Source of the DNA: Geobacter sp. UBA6151
Lineage (GTDB): Bacteria > Desulfobacterota > Desulfuromonadia > Geobacterales > Pseudopelobacteraceae
Assembly: GCA_002423105.1 (NCBI GenBank)
Contig: DIUT01000018.1
Coordinates: 74,476 to 138,475, forward strand
Length of the DNA stretch: 64,000 nt
Reading direction: 5' to 3'
In this document: in pieces, positions 17,903 through 27,399 of the stretch
Numbering within the stretch: the first letter of the stretch is position 1
How the letters are laid out: every line of letters starts with the position of its first letter
Made by a program: the position numbers and the translations under genes
Notes under the pieces: generated by a model
The model's database searches: none
What the model was told of the DNA's origin: nothing
What the model saw: only the letters and a program-made list of their open reading frames with translations

Positions 17903-17945
17903 ACGGCACCTGCGGGAGTGCTCTCCTGCGGATACCGTTTTCTTT
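17903..17945 (+). terminator. Intrinsic terminator in the nifB leader
   Basis: ACGGCACCTGCGGGAG (17903-17918), loop TGCT, CTCCTGCGGATACCGT (17923-17938), then TTTCTTT. The 16-position stem has two mismatches and two G-U pairs. It sits between the -24/-12 promoter and the start codon, so it would attenuate nifB unless antiterminated. Confidence 0.55.
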
Positions 17946-17960
17946 GGAAAGGAGTTTACC

Positions 17961-18782
17961 ATGGCAAGCAGTTGCGAACAGATGAAGAAGGTGCAGGGAC
18001 ATCCCTGTTTTGGCGGCGGTCATCACAAAACCGGCAGAATGCATCTGGCGGTGGCCCCGGCCTGCAATATCAAATGCGGTTACTGTACCCGCAAGCATGA
18101 TTGCGCCAACGAATCCCGCCCCGGCGTCACCAGCCGCCTGCTGACGCCGCAGCAGGCCCTTGAAAAGGTGCGGGAGGTCATGGCTTCACCGATTCTTGGC
18201 CCCACCATGCGCGTGGCCGGTATCGCCGGCCCGGGAGACCCCCTGGCCAATCAGCAGACTTTTGAGACATTCCGTCTGATCGGCGAGGAGTTTCCACAGC
18301 TGATGAAATGCATGAGCACCAATGGCTTGCTGTTACCCGAATCAATGGATACCCTTGCCAGCGTTGGACTGCATTCCCTGACGGTCACCATCAATGCTGT
18401 TGCGGCAGAAACTGCCGCCCGTATTTACCAGCATATATGGTACCACGGCCGTCGTTACAGCGGCATGGAGGCAGCTGAAATCCTGCTGGCCAGCCAATAC
18501 GAAGGGGTGCAGCGGGCCTGTCAGCTGGGATTGGTGGTAAAGGTCAACACGGTGCTGATCCCCGGTGTCAATGACCGTGAAATCCCGTTGATCGCCGAAC
18601 GGATCAGGGATATGGGCGGATTTGTCATGAATGTCATGCCGTTGATCCCTCAGGCGGAGCTTGCCCATATTCCGGCACCCACAACCGAATATCTGGATCA
18701 GGTGCGCAATGAGAACGAACGGATTATCGGCCAGATGCGGCATTGCAAGCAGTGTCGGGCTGATGCGGTGGGGCTTTTGTAA
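17961..18782 (+). CDS. nifB: Nitrogenase cofactor biosynthesis protein NifB (radical SAM domain only)
   Basis: 273 aa. HPCFGGGHHKTGRMHLAVAP, then CNIKCGYCTRKHDCANESRP (CX3CX2C radical SAM cluster plus the extra conserved Cys), AGPGDPLAN, STNGLLLP, NTVLIPGVNDREIP and CKQCRADAVGLL at the C-terminus are NifB hallmarks. Builds NifB-co, the 8Fe-9S-C precursor of FeMo-co. It lacks the C-terminal NifX/NafY-like domain found in many bacterial NifB proteins. ATG 17961 follows AAGGAG by 8 nt; the frame is open upstream but that part lies across the promoter and hairpin. Confidence 0.93.
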   Translation: MASSCEQMKKVQGHPCFGGGHHKTGRMHLAVAPACNIKCGYCTRKHDCANESRPGVTSRLLTPQQALEKVREVMASPILGPTMRVAGIAGPGDPLANQQTFETFRLIGEEFPQLMKCMSTNGLLLPESMDTLASVGLHSLTVTINAVAAETAARIYQHIWYHGRRYSGMEAAEILLASQYEGVQRACQLGLVVKVNTVLIPGVNDREIPLIAERIRDMGGFVMNVMPLIPQAELAHIPAPTTEYLDQVRNENERIIGQMRHCKQCRADAVGLL

Positions 18783-18792
18783 GAGGGATTGA

Positions 18793-20904
18793 TTACGCAG
18801 GTAGTCCGTTACGCAGCAGCAGTTCCGCCTTGTCTGCGGGCAACGGACGGCTGAACAGGAAGCCCTGCATCTCGGTGCAGCCATGTCCTGCCAGCAGCTT
18901 CAGCTGGGCCTGATCCTCCACCCCTTCGGCAGTCACCTGCATGCGCAGGGTACGGGCCATGTCGATGATGATCTTGGCAATGGCGAGGTCATCGGGATTG
19001 GTGGTGATGTCCCGCACAAAGGAGCGGTCAATCTTGAGTCGTCCCAGGGGGAAATGCTTCAGATAGGCCAGCGAAGAGTAGCCGGTACCGAAATCGTCAA
19101 TGGAAAGATGGCAGCCCATATCGGTTAACGATCTGAGCAACGTCAAATTCTCGGTCACATTGCGCATCAGGATGCTTTCGGTCATCTCCAGCTCAAGATA
19201 ACGGGGGGCAAGGCCGGTTTCCAGGAGTATGGCCGATACGGTCTGATCTAGATTGGGACGAAACTGGCGGGTTGAAAGATTGACCGCCATTCTGACAGCA
19301 GGCAGGCCAGCCTTTTGCCAGTTGCTAGCCTGACGGCAGGCGCTCTGCAATACCCATTCACCAATGGCAAGAATTTGCCCGTTTTCTTCTGCCAGCGGTA
19401 TGAACTTGTCCGGAGAAATCAGTCCCAAATCCGGATGGAACCAGCGCAAAAGAGCCTCAAATCCCACAATGGAACGGGTACTCACGTCTACCTGCGCCTG
19501 GTAGTACAGCTTGAACTCATCACGTTCCAGCGCACGGCGCAAGGCACTTTCCAACATCATCCGCTCCATAACCCGTACGTTCAAGTCACTGGAATAAAAC
19601 TGGAAATTGTTGCGATCCAGTTCTTTGGCGCGGTACATGGCCAGATCCGCATACTTCATCAGGGTATGGGGGTCCTGACCGTCAGCAGGGTAGACGGCGA
19701 TGCCGACACTTGCCGTAATGTACAGTTCATCCCCTTCGACAATGAACGGTTCAGCGATGATCCCCAGCAGTTTGGCAGCGGCAGAACTGATCCCTTCCTC
19801 GCCGGACGCCATGGTCAGCACCGCCATGAATTCATCACCGCCTAGCCGGGCCAGGGTGTCGCTTTCCCGGACACAGGCCGCCATCCGGTCTGCCACCAGC
19901 CGCAAAAGCTGATCCCCCGCACGGTGCCCCAGGGTATCGTTCACCCCCTTGAAACGGTCCAGATCCAGACACAACACCCCCACCACCGACTGTGTCCTGG
20001 AGGCATGGATGACTGCCTGATGAAGGCGATCCTGTAAAAGGTTGCGATTTGGCAAACCGGTCAAGCTATCGTAATTGGACAGGTTGCGTATCTCTTCTTC
20101 AGCCCGCATCCGGGCCGTAATGTCCAGAGTACTGCCGATCATTCGGCATGGTTTGCCGTTATCATCGGCAACAAGCTCTCCCTGGCTGTTGACGGTCAAT
20201 TCCTCGTCATTGGCGACTCTGAAGCGGTAGATCACATCAAGGTGCCGCCCGTCGGCAATGGCGCAGGAAACAGCTTTACGGACATTGGGCAGATCAACGG
20301 GATTGATCCTGCTGTAAATCCAGTCCATGCTGACCAGGGGCGGGTTGGCCGGATCGTAGCCAAGCAGATGATACAGTTCATTGGAAAAAACCATGCCGTT
20401 GTTGGTCAGATTCCATTCCCAGCTGCCGATGCGGGCGATACGGTGGGCCCGGGCCAGCCTGGCTTCGCTCTCCTGGAGCGCCTCTGTCGCACGATGCAGC
20501 CTGCGAGAGGTTTCTGCATCCTGCAAGGTTCTCGTCACCACCAACGGCAACCGGTCAAGCAGGGTAGCATCCTTGACCAGAAAGTCGCCTGCTCCCATCT
20601 TCATCATCTGCACTGCCAGCAATGAATCGTCCCGGCCAGCCATGATCACAAAGGGGGTCTTGTTTTCGACAGTGCCCATGGCGGAGACAAAATCCTCAAC
20701 CGACATATCTGCCATGTTGTAATCCAGCACCAGCAGGGCAACAGCGCCTCCGCCCAGAGCCACCAACGCCATCTGGCCATTGACAACCGTTTCGCAACGA
20801 TAACCGGCGCCACGCAGAACTCCGGCAGTCAACTCGCCAAAGGGGACATTGCTCTCAACCACCAGGATTGTTCCGGTATGCTCAGGTCTGATTGGGTCAG
20901 TCAT
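18793..20904 (-). CDS. REC-PAS-GGDEF-EAL bifunctional c-di-GMP enzyme
   Basis: 703 aa. Receiver (about 10-130, Asp in LLVLDYNMADMS), PAS (about 150-270, including WNLTNNGMVFSNELYHLLGY), GGDEF (about 275-440; LGGDEF with RESD inhibitory site five residues before) and EAL (about 450-700; EALLRW, DDFGTGYSSLAYLK, KIDRSFVRDI). Both catalytic motifs look intact, so it could make or degrade c-di-GMP. The start overlaps the stop of glmU by 8 bp, so the two are cotranscribed in the order glmU then this gene. Confidence 0.92.
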   Translation of the reverse strand: MTDPIRPEHTGTILVVESNVPFGELTAGVLRGAGYRCETVVNGQMALVALGGGAVALLVLDYNMADMSVEDFVSAMGTVENKTPFVIMAGRDDSLLAVQMMKMGAGDFLVKDATLLDRLPLVVTRTLQDAETSRRLHRATEALQESEARLARAHRIARIGSWEWNLTNNGMVFSNELYHLLGYDPANPPLVSMDWIYSRINPVDLPNVRKAVSCAIADGRHLDVIYRFRVANDEELTVNSQGELVADDNGKPCRMIGSTLDITARMRAEEEIRNLSNYDSLTGLPNRNLLQDRLHQAVIHASRTQSVVGVLCLDLDRFKGVNDTLGHRAGDQLLRLVADRMAACVRESDTLARLGGDEFMAVLTMASGEEGISSAAAKLLGIIAEPFIVEGDELYITASVGIAVYPADGQDPHTLMKYADLAMYRAKELDRNNFQFYSSDLNVRVMERMMLESALRRALERDEFKLYYQAQVDVSTRSIVGFEALLRWFHPDLGLISPDKFIPLAEENGQILAIGEWVLQSACRQASNWQKAGLPAVRMAVNLSTRQFRPNLDQTVSAILLETGLAPRYLELEMTESILMRNVTENLTLLRSLTDMGCHLSIDDFGTGYSSLAYLKHFPLGRLKIDRSFVRDITTNPDDLAIAKIIIDMARTLRMQVTAEGVEDQAQLKLLAGHGCTEMQGFLFSRPLPADKAELLLRNGLPA

Positions 20905-22279
20905 TGGTCCGCTTTTTAAGACACCAGCCTTCTTTGTTTACTTGCGGCGTCCTGGCAATGGCCAGGGAATCGGGGGGTACATCTTTTGTTACCGTGGTTC
21001 CTGCTGCGATCAGAGCGCCGTTTCCTACGGTGACCGGTGCCACCAGCTGCACATCACTACCCACAAATACGCCGTCGCCGATTACGGTGCGGTGTTTTTT
21101 AACGCCGTCATAATTGCAGGTAATGGTGCCACAACCGATATTCACGTCGCGGCCGATCTCGGCGTCACCCAGGTAGGTCAGGTGCGAGGCCTTGCTCCCG
21201 TCACCTAGCACCGCTTTCTTGGTTTCAACGAAATTGCCGATCTTTACCTGATCGCCCAGCACCGTGCCGGGCCGCAGATGGGCCATCGGGCCAACTGCTA
21301 CATCACAGCCGATCACCGAACCATCCAGAACAGACCCGTTTTTCAGATGTGCTCGATCCCCGATCCGGCAGCTGGATACCTGAACATTGCTTTCCAACAG
21401 CGCCCCCTGACCGATGACGGTCTGTCCTTGCAGTACGCAGCCGGGCCAGATTACGGTATCGCTGCCCACCACAACGTCGGCATCAATGCAGGTACGGGCC
21501 GGATCGATCAGGGTCACGCCTTGCAGCATCAGCTGGTGATTGATGCGCGCTCGTAACGCTGCCGAGGCCTCGGCCAGCTGGACACGGTCATTTACTCCCA
21601 TGATCTCCAGAGCGTCACTGACCATCAGTGCGTTACAGCCCTTCTGTCCGGCAACAGCAAGCTCCACAAGATCGGTCAGGTAGTATTCGTTCTGTGCGTT
21701 TCCGCTGCCCAACCGGCTTATATTGGCACGGAGAAAAGTCAGATCCATGCAGTAAATACCGCTATTTATTTCATCAATACCCTGCTCGGAAGGAGAGGCG
21801 TCTTTCTGTTCCACAATCCGCAGCACCTGACCATCTCCACTGCGTACGATCCGGCCATAGCCCTGCGGATTTTCCATCCGGGCGGTCAAGACGGTGATCG
21901 CAGCGCCGGACTCCGTGTGGCTGGCGGCCAGCCGTTGCAGTGTTGCGCCGGTCAAGAGCGGTGTGTCGCCGCAGACAATCAGCAACGCCCCATTCTGTTC
22001 CTGCAAGGCCGGCATGGCGCAGGCCACGGCATGGCCGGTACCCAGTTGCTCTTCCTGCAAAGCTATCCGGACATCAAATTCGGCGCCGTACTGCTCCCGA
22101 ACCTGTTCCGCCTGATGTCCGGCCACGATCACGATTGCCGTAGCACCGGCCTCCCTGACCGTAGACAGTGGCCAACCCAGCATCGGCCTTCCGGCCACGC
22201 TATGCAGCACCTTCACCACTGCGGATTTCATCCGTGTTCCCTTGCCAGCAGCAAGGATCAGCGCATTTTGTACCGGCAT
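20897..22279 (-). CDS. glmU: Bifunctional N-acetylglucosamine-1-phosphate uridyltransferase / glucosamine-1-phosphate acetyltransferase
   Basis: About 460 aa. N-terminal nucleotidyltransferase (LAAGKGTRMKS, AGHQAEQVREQYG, EEQLGTGHAV, CGDTPLL) and C-terminal left-handed beta-helix acetyltransferase with hexapeptide repeats (IGNFVETKKAVLGDGSKASH, YLGDAEIGRDVNIGCGTITC). Makes UDP-GlcNAc for peptidoglycan and LPS. The frame also has an ATG at 22312; ATG 22279 (MPVQNALIL) is preferred because GGGAG lies 7 nt upstream and it matches family N-termini. Confidence 0.95.
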   Translation of the reverse strand: MPVQNALILAAGKGTRMKSAVVKVLHSVAGRPMLGWPLSTVREAGATAIVIVAGHQAEQVREQYGAEFDVRIALQEEQLGTGHAVACAMPALQEQNGALLIVCGDTPLLTGATLQRLAASHTESGAAITVLTARMENPQGYGRIVRSGDGQVLRIVEQKDASPSEQGIDEINSGIYCMDLTFLRANISRLGSGNAQNEYYLTDLVELAVAGQKGCNALMVSDALEIMGVNDRVQLAEASAALRARINHQLMLQGVTLIDPARTCIDADVVVGSDTVIWPGCVLQGQTVIGQGALLESNVQVSSCRIGDRAHLKNGSVLDGSVIGCDVAVGPMAHLRPGTVLGDQVKIGNFVETKKAVLGDGSKASHLTYLGDAEIGRDVNIGCGTITCNYDGVKKHRTVIGDGVFVGSDVQLVAPVTVGNGALIAAGTTVTKDVPPDSLAIARTPQVNKEGWCLKKRTND

Positions 22280-22343
22280 ACAGAGACTCCCGGAAAGCAA
22301 AGGCTTAGTCATTTTCCGAAATCATGGAAATGACTGACACTGT

Positions 22344-22372
22344 TATATAGCCACCACAGGGTTTGGCGTCAA
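22344..22372 (-). promoter_or_regulatory. Sigma-70-type promoter for glmU
   Basis: On the minus strand TTGACG (22372-22367), 17-bp spacer, TATATA (22349-22344), about 65 bp before the glmU start. Confidence 0.65.
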
Positions 22373-22390
22373 GTTTTCATCATGGTCTGA

Positions 22391-23044
22391 ATGCTTTACA
22401 GGGATAAATTTTATCCCTATAGTTCTGGCTCCAATCCTGAAAGTACAGATGAAGACGCTGACATGGGCATTGCCGAAGACCTCCCCATACTGGAATCCCG
22501 CCTGACCGAGCTGATCACCCGGTACGAACAGTACTTTATCGGCCTGGAAAAGCGTGAACCGCTGAAACTGCTGGCCGACGTCGAACAGTTGGCCCGCCGC
22601 TACGCCAATGCTCCCATCACCAACACCATGTACAAGCACCGTTATACCAATCTGATTGCCCGCCTGAGCAGCTATCGTCAGCTCTGGAACAAGACCGTAC
22701 GCGAGATAGAGGAGGGGCGTTACAGCCGCGACCGCTTCCGGGCACGTCTCAGAGATGGACAACAGGAAGGCAGACGCGGGGCAGAGCAGCCCGGACGGTC
22801 AACAGCGTCGGATCCGGAGCTGGAGCGGGTCTATCAGGAACTGCTGGAGGCTCGCAAAAAATGCAACCTCCCGGTCTCCTCCGTCTCCCGCGAAAAACTG
22901 GCCGCCACCCTGGCCAGGCAACGTCCGGAACTCAGTCAGAAACTTGGCACTGACAATATCCGCTTCCGGGTGGTGATTGAGGGGGGAAAACCCAAGATCA
23001 AGGCCGGAAGCGCCGCAGAGAAGCCCCGGAACAGCGAGCCCTGA
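22391..23044 (+). CDS. Conserved protein of unknown function (MXAN_5187 C-terminal-like)
   Basis: 217 aa, cytoplasmic, no signal peptide or membrane segment. The helical core LPILESRLTELITRYEQYFI...EKREPLKLL, then NTMYKHRYTNLIARLSSYR, resembles a deltaproteobacterial domain I remember as 'MXAN_5187 C-terminal'. A variable Arg/Gly-rich linker (about 115-140) and a basic C-terminal segment follow. Function unknown. No clear ribosome site at 22391; an internal ATG at 22463 is an alternative start. It stops 5 bp before mfd and is probably cotranscribed with it. Confidence 0.7.
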   Translation: MLYRDKFYPYSSGSNPESTDEDADMGIAEDLPILESRLTELITRYEQYFIGLEKREPLKLLADVEQLARRYANAPITNTMYKHRYTNLIARLSSYRQLWNKTVREIEEGRYSRDRFRARLRDGQQEGRRGAEQPGRSTASDPELERVYQELLEARKKCNLPVSSVSREKLAATLARQRPELSQKLGTDNIRFRVVIEGGKPKIKAGSAAEKPRNSEP

Positions 23045-23049
23045 TCAGC

Positions 23050-26000
23050 ATGTCACACCCACCTTTTACGGGGCTCGTCCCCTTTATTTCCACACTGGCC
23101 GCCGCAACAGCCGCTGGTAGTCGTCAGCTTGTTCTGACCGGCAGTTACGGTGCAGCATCCAGCCTTGCCATTGCCCTGCTTTCCCGACAATTCCAGCGGC
23201 ACCTGCTGGTTGTCACCCATGATCAGGCTGCTGCCGATGAAGTCATCCGGGAACTGGCTTTCTTTGACGCCGCCGGTCTCTGCACATTTCCCGCCTGGGA
23301 GGCCACTCCTTTTGCGGCAGCCTCGCCCCATCCCGACATCAGCGGCGCCCGCCTTGAAACCCTGTTCAGGGTAAGTCGCGAAGACCGGGCAACCGTGGTT
23401 GCGCCGGTGACAGCGCTCATGCAGAAGGTACTGTCACGTTCGCTGCTTGGCGCTGTCTCCTGCTCCCTGGCCGTTGGTGAAGAACCGGAGCGGGATAAGC
23501 TGCTGGAGAGCCTGGTCAGGATGGGCTACACCAACTGTCCGCTGGTGGAAGAGCGCGGCTCCTTTGCTGTCCGGGGAGGGCTTCTGGACATCTTCCCCCC
23601 CAGTCTGCCCCGACCGGTACGGATTGAGTTCTTCGGCGACAGCATCGAAAGCATGCGCTCGTTCGACCCGCTGTCCCAGCGTTCTCAGGAACACATGGAA
23701 CGGCTGACCCTCCTGCCGTCGCGGGAACTGATCCTGGATAGTGGAACCGTGCAGGCGTTCATGCCCCGCCTCAAAGAACGGGCCGACCAGCTGGATATCC
23801 CGGCGGACCGGCGACGCAATCTGGCAACGGAGCTTCAGGAGGCCCACTGGCCTGCCGGTATCGAGTACCTGCAGCCACTCTTCCACCCCGGCCTGGAACT
23901 GCTCACCAACCACCTCGCCAACCCGCTGCTGATCATCGTTGAACCGGAACGGGTCAGGGAAGCGGCGTTGCGCCTGGACCACGATCTGGCCCTGGGTGAG
24001 CAGAAGGCGCTGGATGAGGGCAGACTCTACCCGGAGCCCTCACAACTCTACCTTTCCTCAGAACAGCTCCGGACCACACTGGAACGGCTACAGCGGGTCG
24101 AGATCCCCCAGGTGGCCCTGGCGGACGATCTGGCGACAGCATCGGCAGTATCCCTGCTTTCCGAGGGAAACAGCGACCTGAAGGTCAGTCATTCCCCGGA
24201 GCGGCAGCATGCCCTCGGCCCCTTGGCACAACGGCTGCAACAATGGCTGGAGCAGGGCTGGCAGACCATCATCGTCTGTCACCAACCCACCCAGGCCGAG
24301 CGGATGCGCAGCCTGCTGGAAGGCTACCGACTACCCTGCGCCGAAGCCACAGCAGAAGGGCTGGATGCAGCGCTGGCAATGGCTGCGGGGCATCGTTGCG
24401 TGGTGATCGGTTTCGGCCTTATCTCCCGCGGCTGCCGTTTGCCGGAACAGAAGATCGCCATCATTGCCGAGGAGGAGTTGTTCGGCAAACGGACCCGGCG
24501 CAAGAGCGGTGTTACGGTGCTGCGCACCAAGCAGATTCTGGCCTCCCTGGCGGAGTTGAAGCCGGGGGATGCCATGGTGCATATCGACCACGGCATCGGC
24601 ATCTACCGCGGCCTGCACCACCTGAAGACCGGCACGGTGGAGGGTGATTTTCTGCTGCTGGAATACGCCGGGGCGGACAAGCTGTACCTGCCCATTGACC
24701 GGCTGGGGCTGGTGCAGCGCTATGTGGGGGGCGAGGGGGCGGCACCCCAGGTGGCCCGTCTGGGGGGCAGCGGCTGGGAAAAAACCCGCAGCAAGGCCCG
24801 CAAAAACATCGAAGAGCTGGCCGAAGAGCTGCTGGAAATCTACGCCAAACGCCAGGCAGCCCAAGGCTTTTCCTTCTCACCGCCCGATGAGATCTTCCGC
24901 GAGTTCGAAGCTGCCTTCCCCTGGGATGAAACACCGGACCAGCTGGCCGCCATCCAGGATGTGCTGGCCGACATGCAGCATTCACGGCCCATGGATCGTC
25001 TGGTCTGCGGCGATGTGGGCTACGGCAAGACCGAAGTGGCGCTGCGGGCCGCTTTCAAGGCGGTGCTGGACGGCAAGCAGGTGGCGGTGCTGGTGCCCAC
25101 CACCATCCTGGCCCAGCAGCATTTTGAAACCTTTGTGGACCGCTTGAAGGAGTATCCGGTCACGGTGGAGGCATTGTCACGCTTCCGCTCGGCCAAGGAG
25201 CAGAAAGAGATTCTGGAACGGCTGAAACAGGGCAAGGTGGACATCATTGTCGGCACCCACCGCCTGTTGCAGAAGGATGTGGCCTTCAAAGACCTGGGGC
25301 TTTTGATCGTGGACGAGGAGCAGCGTTTCGGGGTCAAGGACAAGGAGCGGTTGAAACAGTACCGGGCCAGCGTGGATATCATGACCCTCACCGCCACGCC
25401 GATTCCCCGCACCCTGCATATGTCCATGATGGGCATCCGCGATCTCTCCATCATCGACACTCCGCCGGTGGACCGTCAGGCCATCAGAACCGTGGTGGCG
25501 CGGGACAACGACGAACTGGTGCGTAACGCCGTCATGCTGGAGTTGGAACGGAGCGGGCAGGTTTTCTACGTGCACAACCGAGTGCAGAGCATCGGTCTGG
25601 TGGCAGAACGGCTGCGTAAACTTGTGCCGGAGGCCCGTATAGCCGTGGCCCACGGCCAGATGAACGAGAAAGAGCTGGAAAAGGTGATGCTGGGGTTCAT
25701 GCATGGCGAGACCAATCTGCTGCTTTCCACCACCATCATCGAGTCCGGGCTGGATATCCCCCGCGCCAACACCATGCTGGTGGACCGGGCCGACACCTTC
25801 GGCCTCTCCCAGCTCTATCAGTTACGGGGCAGGATCGGCAGATCCACGGTGCAGGGTCACGCCTACCTGTTGATTCCCGGCACCGGTTCCATCACCCAGG
25901 ACGCCCGGGAACGGCTACGGGTGATTCAGGAACTGACCGAACTGGGGGCCGGTTTCCGCATCGCCACCCACGACCTGGAACTGCGCGGTGCCGGAGACAT

Positions 26001-26553
26001 GCTGGGGCCGCGCCAGTCCGGCGCTGTGGCCGATATCGGCTTCGAGTACTACACGCAACTACTGGAAGAGGCCATCGCCAACCTGAAAGGCGAACAGCTT
26101 GAAGATCGCTGTGAACCGGAGATAAACCTGAACATCCCGGCCTTTATCCCGGAAAGCTACGTGCCGGACACCAACCAGCGGCTGGTGCTGTACAAGCGGC
26201 TGGTGCAGGCCGAATCAGACGAAGAGGTGGCTGAGATCAGCGCCGAGCTGGCGGATCGCTATGGCCGCCAGCCTGCGACCGTGGAAACCCTGATCAGGAT
26301 CATGGGGCTGCGTATCAAGCTGAAACAGCTAAAAGTTCAGAAACTGGAAACCGAGGGCAAACGGCTCGCCATCACCTTCCACCCCCGGACCATGGTCCAG
26401 CCGGATACCATCATCTCCCTTATTCGCCGGGAACCGGCAACCTACCAATTTACGCCGGATCACCGCTTGCTGGCGCAGCTTCCGGAAGCAGCCGCACACA
26501 CACAGGTTATCGAAGTGGCGGACTCGCTGCTGCGCCAACTGGGCGGCATTTGA
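23050..26553 (+). CDS. mfd: Transcription-repair coupling factor
   Basis: 1167 aa, full length. UvrB-like N-terminal module (ERGSFAVRGGLLDIFPPS), RNA polymerase interaction domain (GDAMVHIDHGIGIYRGL), superfamily-2 helicase motifs (LVCGDVGYGKTEVALRAAFK Walker A, LLIVDEEQRFG DEEQ box, LTATPIPRTLHMS, VHNRVQSIG, STTIIESGLDIPRANTM, QLRGRIGRS) and the C-terminal regulatory domain. Displaces stalled RNA polymerase and recruits UvrA for repair. Confidence 0.97.
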   Translation: MSHPPFTGLVPFISTLAAATAAGSRQLVLTGSYGAASSLAIALLSRQFQRHLLVVTHDQAAADEVIRELAFFDAAGLCTFPAWEATPFAAASPHPDISGARLETLFRVSREDRATVVAPVTALMQKVLSRSLLGAVSCSLAVGEEPERDKLLESLVRMGYTNCPLVEERGSFAVRGGLLDIFPPSLPRPVRIEFFGDSIESMRSFDPLSQRSQEHMERLTLLPSRELILDSGTVQAFMPRLKERADQLDIPADRRRNLATELQEAHWPAGIEYLQPLFHPGLELLTNHLANPLLIIVEPERVREAALRLDHDLALGEQKALDEGRLYPEPSQLYLSSEQLRTTLERLQRVEIPQVALADDLATASAVSLLSEGNSDLKVSHSPERQHALGPLAQRLQQWLEQGWQTIIVCHQPTQAERMRSLLEGYRLPCAEATAEGLDAALAMAAGHRCVVIGFGLISRGCRLPEQKIAIIAEEELFGKRTRRKSGVTVLRTKQILASLAELKPGDAMVHIDHGIGIYRGLHHLKTGTVEGDFLLLEYAGADKLYLPIDRLGLVQRYVGGEGAAPQVARLGGSGWEKTRSKARKNIEELAEELLEIYAKRQAAQGFSFSPPDEIFREFEAAFPWDETPDQLAAIQDVLADMQHSRPMDRLVCGDVGYGKTEVALRAAFKAVLDGKQVAVLVPTTILAQQHFETFVDRLKEYPVTVEALSRFRSAKEQKEILERLKQGKVDIIVGTHRLLQKDVAFKDLGLLIVDEEQRFGVKDKERLKQYRASVDIMTLTATPIPRTLHMSMMGIRDLSIIDTPPVDRQAIRTVVARDNDELVRNAVMLELERSGQVFYVHNRVQSIGLVAERLRKLVPEARIAVAHGQMNEKELEKVMLGFMHGETNLLLSTTIIESGLDIPRANTMLVDRADTFGLSQLYQLRGRIGRSTVQGHAYLLIPGTGSITQDARERLRVIQELTELGAGFRIATHDLELRGAGDMLGPRQSGAVADIGFEYYTQLLEEAIANLKGEQLEDRCEPEINLNIPAFIPESYVPDTNQRLVLYKRLVQAESDEEVAEISAELADRYGRQPATVETLIRIMGLRIKLKQLKVQKLETEGKRLAITFHPRTMVQPDTIISLIRREPATYQFTPDHRLLAQLPEAAAHTQVIEVADSLLRQLGGI

Positions 26554-26612
26554 TACTGCGACTCCAGCGCGTCCCGCGCTGTACACGGCAAGATGATAGA
26601 AAGCACAGATAG

Positions 26613-26650
26613 AATCGCGGCGTCTTCCCCCAAAGGAAAACGCCGCGATT
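26613..26650. terminator. Terminator between convergent mfd and phoU
   Basis: AATCGCGGCGT (26613-26623) pairs perfectly with ACGCCGCGATT (26640-26650) across a 16-nt loop; TTTT follows on the plus strand. Confidence 0.75.
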
Positions 26651-26670
26651 TTGTCGGAACCACTGTCAGG

Positions 26671-27342
26671 CTACGCGATGGTATGCCGGATATCCTTCCC
26701 CTTGACCATGAAGATCACCATCTCGGCAATGTTGGTGGCATGATCGGAAACCCGCTCCAGTGACTTGGAGATGTAGGTCAGTTTCATGGCCCGGCTAATG
26801 GTGCTGGGGTCCTCGATCATGTAGGTGTACAACTCCCGCTGGATCTGCTGGTTCAGATCATCCACCATCTGATCATCCTTGCAGACTTTGATGGCCAGCG
26901 TGTCGTCATACCGCACAAAGGAGTCAAGGGCTTCCTTGACCATCACCGAGGCCCAGTGGGCCATGCGCGGAATATCGATATAGGGCTTCAAAGGCGGCTC
27001 TTGATTCAACTCCCGCGCCCGTTTGGCAATATTGGCGCACTGGTCGCCGATCCGTTCCAGATCGGTGACGATTTTCAGGGCCAGGGTGATGAAGCGCAGG
27101 TCGCGGGCCGCCGGTTGACGGCGGGCCAGTAGTTCCAGACACTTCTCATCTATGGAAACCTCACAGGCATTCACTTCATGATCCATGGCGATCATCCGCT
27201 CTGCCATGGCGGTATCCCGTTCCACCAACGCCTTGATGGAATCGTTGATCATCACCTCCACCAATCCACCCATGGCCAGAAGCCGCTGGCGCAGGTCGTT
27301 CAACTCCGTATCATAGGCTGCGCTAAAATGTTCTCGTTCCAT
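26671..27342 (-). CDS. phoU: Phosphate transport/regulation accessory protein PhoU
   Basis: 223 aa, two PhoU three-helix repeats with metal-ligand patterns (MDHEVNACEVSIDEKCLELL, TDLERIGDQCANIA, LERVSDHATNIAEMVIF). Links Pst transporter state to the PhoR/PhoB two-component system and protects against excess phosphate uptake. Last gene of the pst operon; AGGAG lies 6 nt before the ATG. Confidence 0.95.
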   Translation of the reverse strand: MEREHFSAAYDTELNDLRQRLLAMGGLVEVMINDSIKALVERDTAMAERMIAMDHEVNACEVSIDEKCLELLARRQPAARDLRFITLALKIVTDLERIGDQCANIAKRARELNQEPPLKPYIDIPRMAHWASVMVKEALDSFVRYDDTLAIKVCKDDQMVDDLNQQIQRELYTYMIEDPSTISRAMKLTYISKSLERVSDHATNIAEMVIFMVKGKDIRHTIA

Positions 27343-27399
27343 TGTATCTCCTGATAAATGTGTTGATATATTTTGTTTCGGGCTTATAAAAGGTCGGGA

